Below, in pieces: positions 1 through 4,702 of a stretch of DNA of 5,538 nt. Under the pieces are notes generated by a model. It did not search any database. It was not told where the DNA came from and saw only the letters and a list, made by a program, of their open reading frames with translations. The stretch is from Patescibacteria group bacterium (lineage in GTDB: Bacteria > Patescibacteriota > Minisyncoccia > Minisyncoccales > JAGOPM01), in NCBI GenBank assembly GCA_022710815.1, contig JAKLGF010000032.1, positions 1 through 5,538 on the forward strand, given 5' to 3'. Each line of letters starts with the position of its first letter. Positions within the stretch are counted from its first letter, which is position 1. A program made the translations under genes and the position numbers.

Positions 1-1
1 T

Positions 2-676
2 GAGCAGAACAAAAACATTAGTTTCCTGACTTGTTCCAGTGGTCTGGGCCAAGGAAGGATTTCTGATGGGCAATTGGCTTTGGGGGCTAATGGTACAGCC
101 GGAGAAATTGGACACACTATTGTGCATTTGGAGCCAGGAGCGCGTGTTTGCGGATGCGGGCAAAGAGGATGTTTGGAAGCCTATGCTGGATTGAATAACT
201 TGGCTAAATTCTGGCACAAGGAATTTCTGAAGCGTCAGGAACTGCTCAAAAAATATCGCAAATACAGTTTTGCTCCCAATGAAGCTTGGTGGATTTTTGC
301 CAATCAAGAAAAAGGAACAATTGATGCCAAAGATATTTTTTCTGCTTGCTTTGAAGGCAACTACAAAATTGCCAAGAAAATCGTCAAAGAATGGCAGAAC
401 AACATCGCCATAGCTATTGGCAATGATATCAAGAACAACAATCCATCAATTGTTTATTTGGGAGGCGTTGCTTGCTACTGGGGAGACAAACTGGTTGAGC
501 CAATCAGGCAAATGGTTGTCAAACGATTTGTCGGATATCCTGAAGCAGTCCAGGGTTGTCAGATAAAAATCAGTCCCTTTGATCCCCAAGACTTGCAAAT
601 TCTGGCTCCGCTTTCTCTCTATTTCTGGAAAATAGGGGAAAGAATGGTTACCCTCAAACTCCACAAAGCTCTTTAA
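2..676 (+). CDS. ROK-family sugar kinase (glucokinase-like), 5' end cut by window edge
   Basis: Seen: the frame is open to the left edge, so the TTG at 74 is internal and 224 residues are visible. Numbering from base 2, the phosphate-binding glycine motif lies at about 12-20 (SSGLGQGRI), followed by GANGTAGEIGH at 28-38 and the zinc-binding signature CGCGQRGCLE at 50-59, matching the ROK pattern CxCGxxGCxE; EIGH supplies the expected Glu and His. A later NPSIVYLGG segment matches the C-terminal ATP-side strand. Known of the family: cytoplasmic ATP- (sometimes polyphosphate-) dependent phosphorylation of glucose, N-acetylated hexosamines or fructose, or a sugar-responsive repressor if a winged helix is fused in front. 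Roughly 120 N-terminal residues, including the catalytic Asp, lie outside the window, so a repressor cannot be excluded. The motifs do not settle the sugar. It converges on the minus-strand genes and ends just before a shared terminator. Confidence 0.93.
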   Translation, partial: EQNKNISFLTCSSGLGQGRISDGQLALGANGTAGEIGHTIVHLEPGARVCGCGQRGCLEAYAGLNNLAKFWHKEFLKRQELLKKYRKYSFAPNEAWWIFANQEKGTIDAKDIFSACFEGNYKIAKKIVKEWQNNIAIAIGNDIKNNNPSIVYLGGVACYWGDKLVEPIRQMVVKRFVGYPEAVQGCQIKISPFDPQDLQILAPLSLYFWKIGERMVTLKLHKAL

Positions 677-683
677 AGAAAAC

Positions 684-715
684 AAAAGCCCGAACTCATT
701 ACGAGTCGGGCTTTT
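684..715. terminator. Bidirectional rho-independent terminator between convergent genes
   Basis: AAAAGCCCGA (684-693) pairs with TCGGGCTTTT (706-715), and CTC (695-697) continues the stem with GAG (703-705) past one bulged A, leaving a five-base loop. It has a T run on both strands and sits 8 bases after the kinase stop and 13 bases beyond the stop of gene A, so one hairpin can end both transcripts. Confidence 0.9.
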
Positions 716-727
716 AATTTGGCTGTT

Positions 728-1828
728 TTAGGCAGCTTGATAAAGATCTGTGTTGTTCTGGAGGTTGGCAAAGACTGCTTTCAAACTGGGAACTAAATTG
801 ATAGTGCTTGGAATTCTGCTGGAATCAACTGGAATTCCTGATTGGTAGGCAGTAATGATTTTGGGCTGGCCACTGTCATCAAGAATTGGCTTATAGGTTC
901 TTGAATCAAGTTCGAAAAGCGCAATTACTCTGTTCAAGCTTTCCCCAGTTCTTCCTTTTTCCTGCAAATCGTAGAGAATCAGATTGTCAAAGTCAGGAAC
1001 AGTTATTTCAATTGCTTTGACAAGATTCAGATCTTGGAGGCTTTCTCCTAAAACCGGCAAAGCTTTTTTGCGGGTATGGATTTCTCCGTTGTGAAGAACC
1101 TGAATTTCTTTTTCTCCGTTGAGATGCAGAAAGTGGCTGTCAGCAAAGGCAATATCTGTAGGAGCCTTTTTTATTCCCAAAGATATTCCTTTGATTTTTC
1201 TTCCAGCTGACTCAAGCAATTTTTGTTTTTGCTGGTCGACAAGCCATTTGCCATACTCTCTGGGAACAATTAGCTTGTTGTACTTGCGATGGATTACGGC
1301 GTAATCATTGAGAACCCTGCGTTTGGTTGTGCTTACCATATCAAGATGCTCGCCTAAACCATTTTCTTTGGGGTTATAGCGGGCAGCTCCGATAGTGATA
1401 TTCCAAGATCCAATGTAGCTGATATTATCTGGTTGGATTCTTAGAGTGGCAATGCAACCTAAACGATCTCCATGCATTTGGCGCAAAATGATTGCGCATC
1501 CAGCTGAAGCAAGGCAATGATACAAGGCAGAGCCAAATTTTAGCTCTTGAGCATAAGGAGATTCCCACATTGTCCTTTGATGGATTCCTTCGATGATTCT
1601 GTATTTCTCATTGAGATCAGCAGGAATCACATAAGGATTGCCTTCTATTTCCAACAAAAGTCTTTCTGGGGAATTTTCCAAGATTTTTCCAGCAACATTG
1701 TAACCAGACATTTCGTCTAGTTCGGTCGGGCTGTAATCTTGCAGCCTTCTTAGGTGCCAGTAAGAAATGGCTTTCTTTATTTTCTCCTGTTTCTCTTGAG
1801 GAGAAAGGGAAACGAAATGTATTGCCAT
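728..1828 (-). CDS. Gene A: unknown protein, 366 aa, paralogue of gene C
   Basis: I do not recognise this protein. The ATG at 1828 is fixed by AAAAGGAGG with an 8-base spacer, and the unit has its own promoter and terminator. No signal peptide or membrane segment is visible, so it is probably cytoplasmic. Residues 1-30 are charged and helical (KQEKIKKAISYWHLRR). Block 1, residues 107-175, runs from ASAGCAIIL through TLR (128-130), GSWNITIGAARY (140-151), GEH (159-161) and KRRVLND (169-175). Block 2, residues 256-314, runs from ALPVLG through YDLQE to FELDSRTYKP. Both blocks recur in gene C in the same order. Inference: block 1 resembles a Nudix domain in layout (strand ending in R, a GxW strand, an acidic turn, then an R-rich helix), but the REUxEE glutamates are absent, so Nudix hydrolase activity would not be expected. 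The C-terminal 50 residues (331-366) have no counterpart in gene C that I can see. Confidence 0.85.
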   Translation of the reverse strand: MAIHFVSLSPQEKQEKIKKAISYWHLRRLQDYSPTELDEMSGYNVAGKILENSPERLLLEIEGNPYVIPADLNEKYRIIEGIHQRTMWESPYAQELKFGSALYHCLASAGCAIILRQMHGDRLGCIATLRIQPDNISYIGSWNITIGAARYNPKENGLGEHLDMVSTTKRRVLNDYAVIHRKYNKLIVPREYGKWLVDQQKQKLLESAGRKIKGISLGIKKAPTDIAFADSHFLHLNGEKEIQVLHNGEIHTRKKALPVLGESLQDLNLVKAIEITVPDFDNLILYDLQEKGRTGESLNRVIALFELDSRTYKPILDDSGQPKIITAYQSGIPVDSSRIPSTINLVPSLKAVFANLQNNTDLYQAA

Positions 1829-1835
1829 TGGCTGG

Positions 1836-1845
1836 ACCTCCTTTT
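1836..1845 (-). promoter_or_regulatory. Ribosome binding site of gene A
   Basis: On the minus strand this reads AAAAGGAGGT, a perfect anti-Shine-Dalgarno match. The GGAGG core ends 8 bases before the ATG at 1826-1828, which decides that start. Confidence 0.85.
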
Positions 1846-1858
1846 AAAAGATTTCGTC

Positions 1859-1875
1859 TATTTGACGATATTTGA
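1859..1875. repeat. Tandem heptamer direct repeat at the gene A transcription start
   Basis: On the plus strand TATTTGA occurs at 1859-1865 and again at 1869-1875, ten bases apart, about one helical turn. The copies sit at and just downstream of the -10 of the gene A promoter, where a repressor could block initiation. They are short and AT-rich, so chance is possible. Confidence 0.4.
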
Positions 1876-1903
1876 TTATAACCTGAAAATGCCGATTTGT
1901 CAA
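1875..1903 (-). promoter_or_regulatory. Perfect-consensus sigma-70 promoter of gene A
   Basis: Minus strand: TTGACA (1903-1898), 17-base spacer, TATAAT (1880-1875). Both hexamers match the consensus exactly with optimal spacing. Transcription should begin near 1868, giving a leader of about 40 bases before the ATG. Such a strong core promoter implies either high expression or tight repression; the overlapping inverted repeat favours the latter as an inference. Confidence 0.88.
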
Positions 1904-1906
1904 ATC
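1894..1906. promoter_or_regulatory. Inverted repeat over the -35 of gene A, candidate operator
   Basis: GATTTG-T-CAAATC is a perfect 6-bp inverted repeat with one central base, and it contains the whole -35 hexamer (1898-1903). A dimeric repressor bound here would compete with RNA polymerase. Part of the symmetry is supplied by the TTGACA hexamer itself, so the evidence is moderate. Confidence 0.45.
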
Positions 1907-1916
1907 AGTCCAAATT

Positions 1917-1944
1917 AAAACCCGCGAGTAATTGCGCGGGTTTT
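1917..1944. terminator. Rho-independent terminator after gene B
   Basis: AAAACCCGCG (1917-1926) pairs with CGCGGGTTTT (1935-1944) around an eight-base loop. On the minus strand it lies 10 bases past the gene B stop and runs into TTTTAATTT. The -35 of gene A begins about 14 bases further on, so it insulates A from B read-through. A seven-T run also follows on the plus strand. Confidence 0.9.
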
Positions 1945-1954
1945 TTTGTTGTTT

Positions 1955-3061
1955 TTACTTGCCAAGAGCTTTTTTGAGATCTTCGAGTTTTTTGAGTTCG
2001 AGTTTTCTGACCGGATCTTCTTCTACTTCGTAGATTGTGAAGTTGGTTACTCCGGATTTGGCTGCTTCTTGCCATCGTTTTGCTGCTAGGGTCAAATTGA
2101 TGTTATTGGTGACGCTAGCAATTTCATCAACGTCTCCCATGGTATTAGGATTGGTTAGTTTACCTTTTAGCCAAACAGCCAAGGCATGCAATGGGTCGAC
2201 AAGAGACAAGTCTGGGTTAACTTCGAGTTCAACCTTTGGCAGAGCAAGAGATCCGCCTTTGGGACTTGGTTCGCTATGTGTGCTGGCGACTTCCCAACTG
2301 AAGTAGTCGTTGCAATCGTAGACGATTGTCTCAAGAACATTGATGTATGGCTTTTCTGGTTCGAAATTGACAACACCTCTTAGAACACGAGGCTCTGGGT
2401 TGTCTAGCCAATAGATATGAATTTCTTGAGTATCATTGTATTCTACTTTTGCGCAATCAACCCATTTCGGCCTAATCCTTGGCACACCTCGCAGAATTGT
2501 TGAATACAGAAGCATGTCGCTGAACTTTTTTGAGAATTTTGTTCTGATGCCTTCGTTGTAATCAAGCAATGAGGCTGGTTCAATGACATAATTGTCTGGA
2601 TCGGTAAAACAAAGTCGGCTGGCTGGAACTGAGAACATGTTGTTGCCATTGCCCATGATTTCAGCAAATGGATTTGGGTCGTATGGATCAGCCCTTGTTT
2701 TACTTAGTACTGGATTGAGACATCCTTTTTGCGTGTTTACATTCTTAATGTCTCTTCGAGAAAAATCAGCAAAGAGAGCATTTTTTGTCTGTAAAATCGG
2801 AACGATTCCGCAAGAAGGGTTAACCCAAAGTCCTTGTTCCTTCCAGGTTGTTTCTCTGGGATCACTTCGATCTGTGGTAACACAAGAATCGGGCGTAATC
2901 TGGAATTCGTAAACTTTTGGGTCTTGGCTTTTTCGCTGTTCTCCTTTCCTCTCATACATCGTTACGGACAGGATAATTTTTCCCATCCTCCTGACCTCTG
3001 CTTGTAATGCCGGGTCTTTTAAGACTTGCCCTAGGCGTAGATCTTTTATATCCATACGCAT
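1955..3061 (-). CDS. Gene B: unknown protein, up to 368 aa
   Basis: I do not recognise this protein. No signal peptide, membrane segment or familiar catalytic motif is visible, which points to a soluble cytoplasmic protein. The first 30 residues look helical (VLKDPALQAEVRRMG). A middle region at 80-110 (VNPSCGIVPIL, then ALFADFSRRD) looks like alternating beta strands. DYNEGIRTKFSKKF lies at 167-180, and the C-terminal 25 residues are a highly charged helix (EVEEDPVRKLELKKLEDLKK) that could form a short coiled coil. Two in-frame ATGs compete: the first (3061) has GGAG only 3 bases upstream, while the second (3055, giving 366 aa starting MDIKD) has it at 9 bases and is the better start; the longer form is listed so that no residue is lost. 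A 25-codon ORF overlaps the start, suggesting translational coupling. It lies between paralogues A and C but shares no convincing block with them. Confidence 0.82.
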   Translation of the reverse strand: MRMDIKDLRLGQVLKDPALQAEVRRMGKIILSVTMYERKGEQRKSQDPKVYEFQITPDSCVTTDRSDPRETTWKEQGLWVNPSCGIVPILQTKNALFADFSRRDIKNVNTQKGCLNPVLSKTRADPYDPNPFAEIMGNGNNMFSVPASRLCFTDPDNYVIEPASLLDYNEGIRTKFSKKFSDMLLYSTILRGVPRIRPKWVDCAKVEYNDTQEIHIYWLDNPEPRVLRGVVNFEPEKPYINVLETIVYDCNDYFSWEVASTHSEPSPKGGSLALPKVELEVNPDLSLVDPLHALAVWLKGKLTNPNTMGDVDEIASVTNNINLTLAAKRWQEAAKSGVTNFTIYEVEEDPVRKLELKKLEDLKKALGK

Positions 3062-3123
3062 GGGCTCCAGTTGAAAGATTCTGCTCTGTGGCAGTTGTTG
3101 TAAATGATCGGTAGGTTAGACAT
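3046..3123 (-). CDS. Candidate 25-aa leader peptide overlapping the start of gene B
   Basis: The ATG at 3121-3123 follows a perfect AGGAGGT (3138-3132) with a 9-base spacer, a better ribosome site than gene B itself has. The 25-residue product begins MSNLPIIYNN and ends WSPCVWI. Its TAA (3048-3046) falls 5 bases inside gene B counted from the second ATG (3053-3055), the geometry expected for termination-reinitiation coupling. Two Cys and two Trp near the end would allow translation-sensing attenuation, but no run of one codon is obvious. Alternatives: it is the true N terminus of gene B separated by a one-base frameshift (natural or sequencing error), since it is offset by one base from gene B, or the Shine-Dalgarno match is fortuitous. 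Confidence 0.42.
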   Translation of the reverse strand: MSNLPIIYNNCHRAESFNWSPCVWI

Positions 3124-3131
3124 TCTTGTCT

Positions 3132-3138
3132 ACCTCCT
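3132..3138 (-). promoter_or_regulatory. Strong Shine-Dalgarno of the leader ORF before gene B
   Basis: Minus strand AGGAGGT, a perfect match, with the core 9 bases before the ATG at 3123. In contrast gene B has only GGAG (3068-3065). Most initiation on this transcript would therefore be expected at the leader ORF. Confidence 0.6.
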
Positions 3139-3165
3139 GTACAAAGATGCTGGCCAAAGTGGGGC

Positions 3166-3206
3166 AAACCCTAAGGAAACCTCCTTTTTATTGGGTTGCT
3201 GGGTTT
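3166..3206 (-). promoter_or_regulatory. Possible leader RNA hairpin enclosing a first Shine-Dalgarno, upstream of gene B
   Basis: In the gene B leader transcript AAACCC (3206-3201) can pair with GGGTTT (3171-3166). Inside that, AAGGA (3186-3182) can pair with TCCTT (3177-3173) around GGTT, burying the GGAGG at 3184-3180. This Shine-Dalgarno has no well-placed ATG or GTG after it; the nearest start is a TTG 12 bases on. An alternative small hairpin GGG-TTTG-CCC would compete for the same GGG. I see no known riboswitch class. Pairing was judged by eye only. Confidence 0.35.
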
Positions 3207-3214
3207 GGTAAGCA

Positions 3215-3229
3215 TTGATAATATATCAA
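3215..3229. promoter_or_regulatory. Inverted repeat over the -10 of gene B, candidate operator
   Basis: TTGATA-ATA-TATCAA is a perfect 6-bp inverted repeat with a 3-base centre that covers the -10 hexamer (3220-3225) and reaches toward the start point. Its placement suits a repressor site. The sequence is AT-rich, which lowers its significance. Confidence 0.45.
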
Positions 3230-3248
3230 TTTTGGGCTATTCTGTCAA
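3220..3248 (-). promoter_or_regulatory. Sigma-70 promoter of gene B
   Basis: Minus strand: TTGACA (3248-3243), 17-base spacer, TATATT (3225-3220), five of six bases matching the -10 consensus. The -35 starts just after the U tract of the gene C terminator. The start point would be near 3213, leaving a leader of about 150 bases before gene B, far longer than the roughly 40-base leader of gene A. Confidence 0.82.
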
Positions 3249-3251
3249 ATG

Positions 3252-3283
3252 AAAAACCGCCTCTTTTTTTGAGGCGGCTTTTT
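3252..3283. terminator. Rho-independent terminator after gene C
   Basis: CCGCCTC (3257-3263) pairs perfectly with GAGGCGG (3271-3277) around a seven-T loop, flanked by five A (3252-3256) and five T (3279-3283). On the minus strand the stem ends in GGCGGTTTTT, 12 bases beyond the gene C stop. Confidence 0.92.
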
Positions 3284-3294
3284 ACTTAAATGTA

Positions 3295-4551
3295 CTATAC
3301 TCTAACACTCATTCCTTGTGGTCTGCCTGAGAAAGGTGCGGTCAGAAAGCTTTTCTTTTCTGAAGAAAAGGTTCTATTCTCTCCAATTGAATTGAAGAGT
3401 GCTCTGACAACCGGAGTTGTTTCTTCATTGGTTAGACCCTGAATCAGTCTTTGAGCATACTTTTCATTGTGGGTCGTAGCCAAGAAATCATCACGATTCT
3501 GGAGTTGCTTTCCAGACTTCCAGAGAGCTGTGTATCTGAAAGGTCTGTAAACCTTGCCGTGATTGTCGCATTCTACTGCTACAATCATCCAATCTCTGGG
3601 CTGATTAGTTTCTTCCACAGCATCAGCATAGATTAGAGCTAGGTCCTGGATGTAGCCATCAAAGAACATATCTAATCTCTGGACAGCGTCCAAGTTTTGA
3701 GTTCCTCCGCCGTAAGCATCTCCAAAAACCGGAAGAGCAATACGGCTGTCATAGACTTTCTTTTTGCCCATCTTGGATTCAGTGAAGACTAGGTTCATAC
3801 AACAAGAGCCAGGAAGTTTTTTTGATTCTGATTCCAGAAAATCTTTTTCCGGATCAAGCTCAGGATTAATGGCAATGTTATTGCCACAAGCCCTGGAAGC
3901 AACTTCACGAGCTCTTTTGTAGCAGATCATCAGTTCTTCTAAACTGAATTTGGGATTGCCTGCTTCATCATTGACACTGGTCAAATATTTGGGCTGAACT
4001 GTTCTGCCAGTTCTAGTGTCAACCATGATCAGTCTTTCAACTAACTTGCGATGGCTGGTAAGAGCCAATCCTTTGTGTTCAGCTAGGGGATCAGAATGAA
4101 GCAAAGGATAGCGGGGGAAACCATTAAACAAAGTGAATTTGTATTCATGGCTTCCAGCATCTGGTCCACGCAAGGTCATGATCAAATACCTTTTGCCTGT
4201 CTTGTCTGTGATAAACAGAGCAAATCCGGCTGAACAGAAAAACCAATAATCGGTTTGTTGCTGTTGCCAATACTTGCGTTGCCAAGGAAGCATGATTTTA
4301 GAATTATTGCCTCCAAAGAACCAGAGTTCTCCTTCACGATCTTTCTTTTTGAATACTTCCACAGCTAATGAAAACCAGGGAAGATATTCAAGAAGCGGGG
4401 GATCATTAGGATCTCTTCTGCTTTTTTGTCTAGAATAGACCAAAGCATTTTCAGGAAGTTGTGCAAAATCTTCCTTAGTTTCAACTGTCCTCATAATGGG
4501 ATTGGGGTGACGCAAACTTGGTTGTCCAAATTTTTCCCAAAAAGACACCAT
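3295..4551 (-). CDS. Gene C: unknown protein, 418 aa, paralogue of gene A
   Basis: I do not recognise this protein. The ATG at 4551 has AAAGGA with a 7-base spacer; the stop is TAG. The protein has no signal peptide or membrane helix that I can see. Block 1, residues 106-173, runs from CSAGFALFI through YLIMTLRG (122-129), FNGFPRY (142-148), AEH (157-159) and HRKLVERL (167-174). Block 2, residues 272-337, runs from ALPVFG through LIYADAVEE to VAVECDNHGKVYRPF. These match gene A in order and spacing: SAG to TLR is 19 residues here and 20 in A, TLR to EH is 32 in both, and EH to the Arg is 10 in both. Gene C is longer by an insert between the blocks (about 176-250, with GSCCMN at 248-253) and has an unrelated tail. 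RKLVERL recalls the Nudix helix RELVEEL with key glutamates replaced; this is suggestive only. The N-terminal 60 residues are Pro- and Arg-rich. Confidence 0.86.
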   Translation of the reverse strand: MVSFWEKFGQPSLRHPNPIMRTVETKEDFAQLPENALVYSRQKSRRDPNDPPLLEYLPWFSLAVEVFKKKDREGELWFFGGNNSKIMLPWQRKYWQQQQTDYWFFCSAGFALFITDKTGKRYLIMTLRGPDAGSHEYKFTLFNGFPRYPLLHSDPLAEHKGLALTSHRKLVERLIMVDTRTGRTVQPKYLTSVNDEAGNPKFSLEELMICYKRAREVASRACGNNIAINPELDPEKDFLESESKKLPGSCCMNLVFTESKMGKKKVYDSRIALPVFGDAYGGGTQNLDAVQRLDMFFDGYIQDLALIYADAVEETNQPRDWMIVAVECDNHGKVYRPFRYTALWKSGKQLQNRDDFLATTHNEKYAQRLIQGLTNEETTPVVRALFNSIGENRTFSSEKKSFLTAPFSGRPQGMSVRV

Positions 4552-4558
4552 TAGTCAT

Positions 4559-4565
4559 TCCTTTC
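4559..4565 (-). promoter_or_regulatory. Ribosome binding site of gene C
   Basis: Minus strand GAAAGGA, with AGGA ending 7 bases before the ATG at 4549-4551. It is weaker than the site before gene A but well placed, and it decides the start. Confidence 0.75.
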
Positions 4566-4567
4566 AT

Positions 4568-4580
4568 CTGCCTGAGGCAG
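4568..4580 (-). promoter_or_regulatory. Small hairpin just upstream of the gene C ribosome binding site
   Basis: CTGCC (4568-4572) pairs with GGCAG (4576-4580) around a three-base loop, ending 2 bases before the Shine-Dalgarno on the transcript. It could shape ribosome access or protect the leader, but a 5-bp stem may also be chance. Confidence 0.3.
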
Positions 4581-4630
4581 CCATTTGTTAAAGTAAGAAG
4601 GTCTGGTTTTACCAAAGCTTCTCCTGATTA

Positions 4631-4659
4631 GTTATACCATATATGGTACATCAAGTCAA
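4631..4659 (-). promoter_or_regulatory. Sigma-70 promoter of gene C
   Basis: Minus strand: TTGACT (4659-4654), 17-base spacer, TATAAC (4636-4631), each hexamer one base off consensus. It lies directly after the terminator of the HAD gene. The start point would be near 4624, giving a leader of about 73 bases. Confidence 0.82.
4635..4648. promoter_or_regulatory. Perfect palindrome in the gene C promoter spacer, candidate operator
   Basis: TACCATATATGGTA is a perfect 14-bp palindrome, extendable to 18 bp with one mismatch pair. It fills most of the -35/-10 spacer and touches the -10. This is the longest of the three promoter palindromes and contains no -35 bases that could explain its symmetry. 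The binding protein is not identifiable from this window. Confidence 0.6.
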
Positions 4660-4665
4660 CAATAC

Positions 4666-4702
4666 AAAAACCGCCTTGTTCTTGCGAACTCGGCGGCTTT
4701 TT
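4666..4702. terminator. Rho-independent terminator after the HAD phosphatase gene
   Basis: CCGCC (4671-4675) pairs with GGCGG (4692-4696) and, past a 2x2 internal mismatch, GTTC (4678-4681) pairs with GAAC (4686-4689). On the minus strand the tetraloop is GCAA, a stable GNRA loop, and the stem runs into TTTTTG. The hairpin begins within a few bases of the HAD stop codon. A seven-T run is also present on the plus strand. Confidence 0.88.

Noticed and set aside
446..685. Minus-strand open frame inside the ROK kinase gene
   Set aside because: It lies wholly opposite conserved ROK coding sequence and has no promoter or ribosome site; shadow.
2218..2310. Homology of gene B to block 2 of genes A and C, from ALP...DLSLV at residues 273-288
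   Set aside because: The match covers about 17 residues with one gap, the following strands do not align, and no block 1 counterpart was found. Too weak to call B a family member.
2037..2912. Plus-strand open frames at 2037-2306, 2186-2383 and 2592-2912 opposite gene B
   Set aside because: They have no ribosome site or promoter, overlap one another or a long well-supported gene on the other strand, and show no recognisable motif; antisense shadows.
2952..3167. 71-codon minus-strand ORF starting at a TTG, upstream of and overlapping gene B
   Set aside because: It starts with TTG 12 bases after the Shine-Dalgarno, overlaps gene B out of frame for over 100 bases, and its low-complexity Thr/Arg/Gly-rich composition looks like an out-of-frame reading.
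4481..4615. 44-codon minus-strand ORF from a TTG preceded by AGGAG, overlapping the start of gene C; could mimic the gene B leader arrangement
   Set aside because: Its Shine-Dalgarno would lie at the very 5' end of the predicted transcript, the start is TTG, and it runs deep into gene C out of frame. Not supported as a leader peptide.
1917..4702. The CCGCC/CCCGCG hairpins as a dispersed repeat family or mobile element ends
   Set aside because: Each sits directly after a stop codon and has A/T-flanked GC stems; they are ordinary terminators and share no sequence beyond what that function requires.
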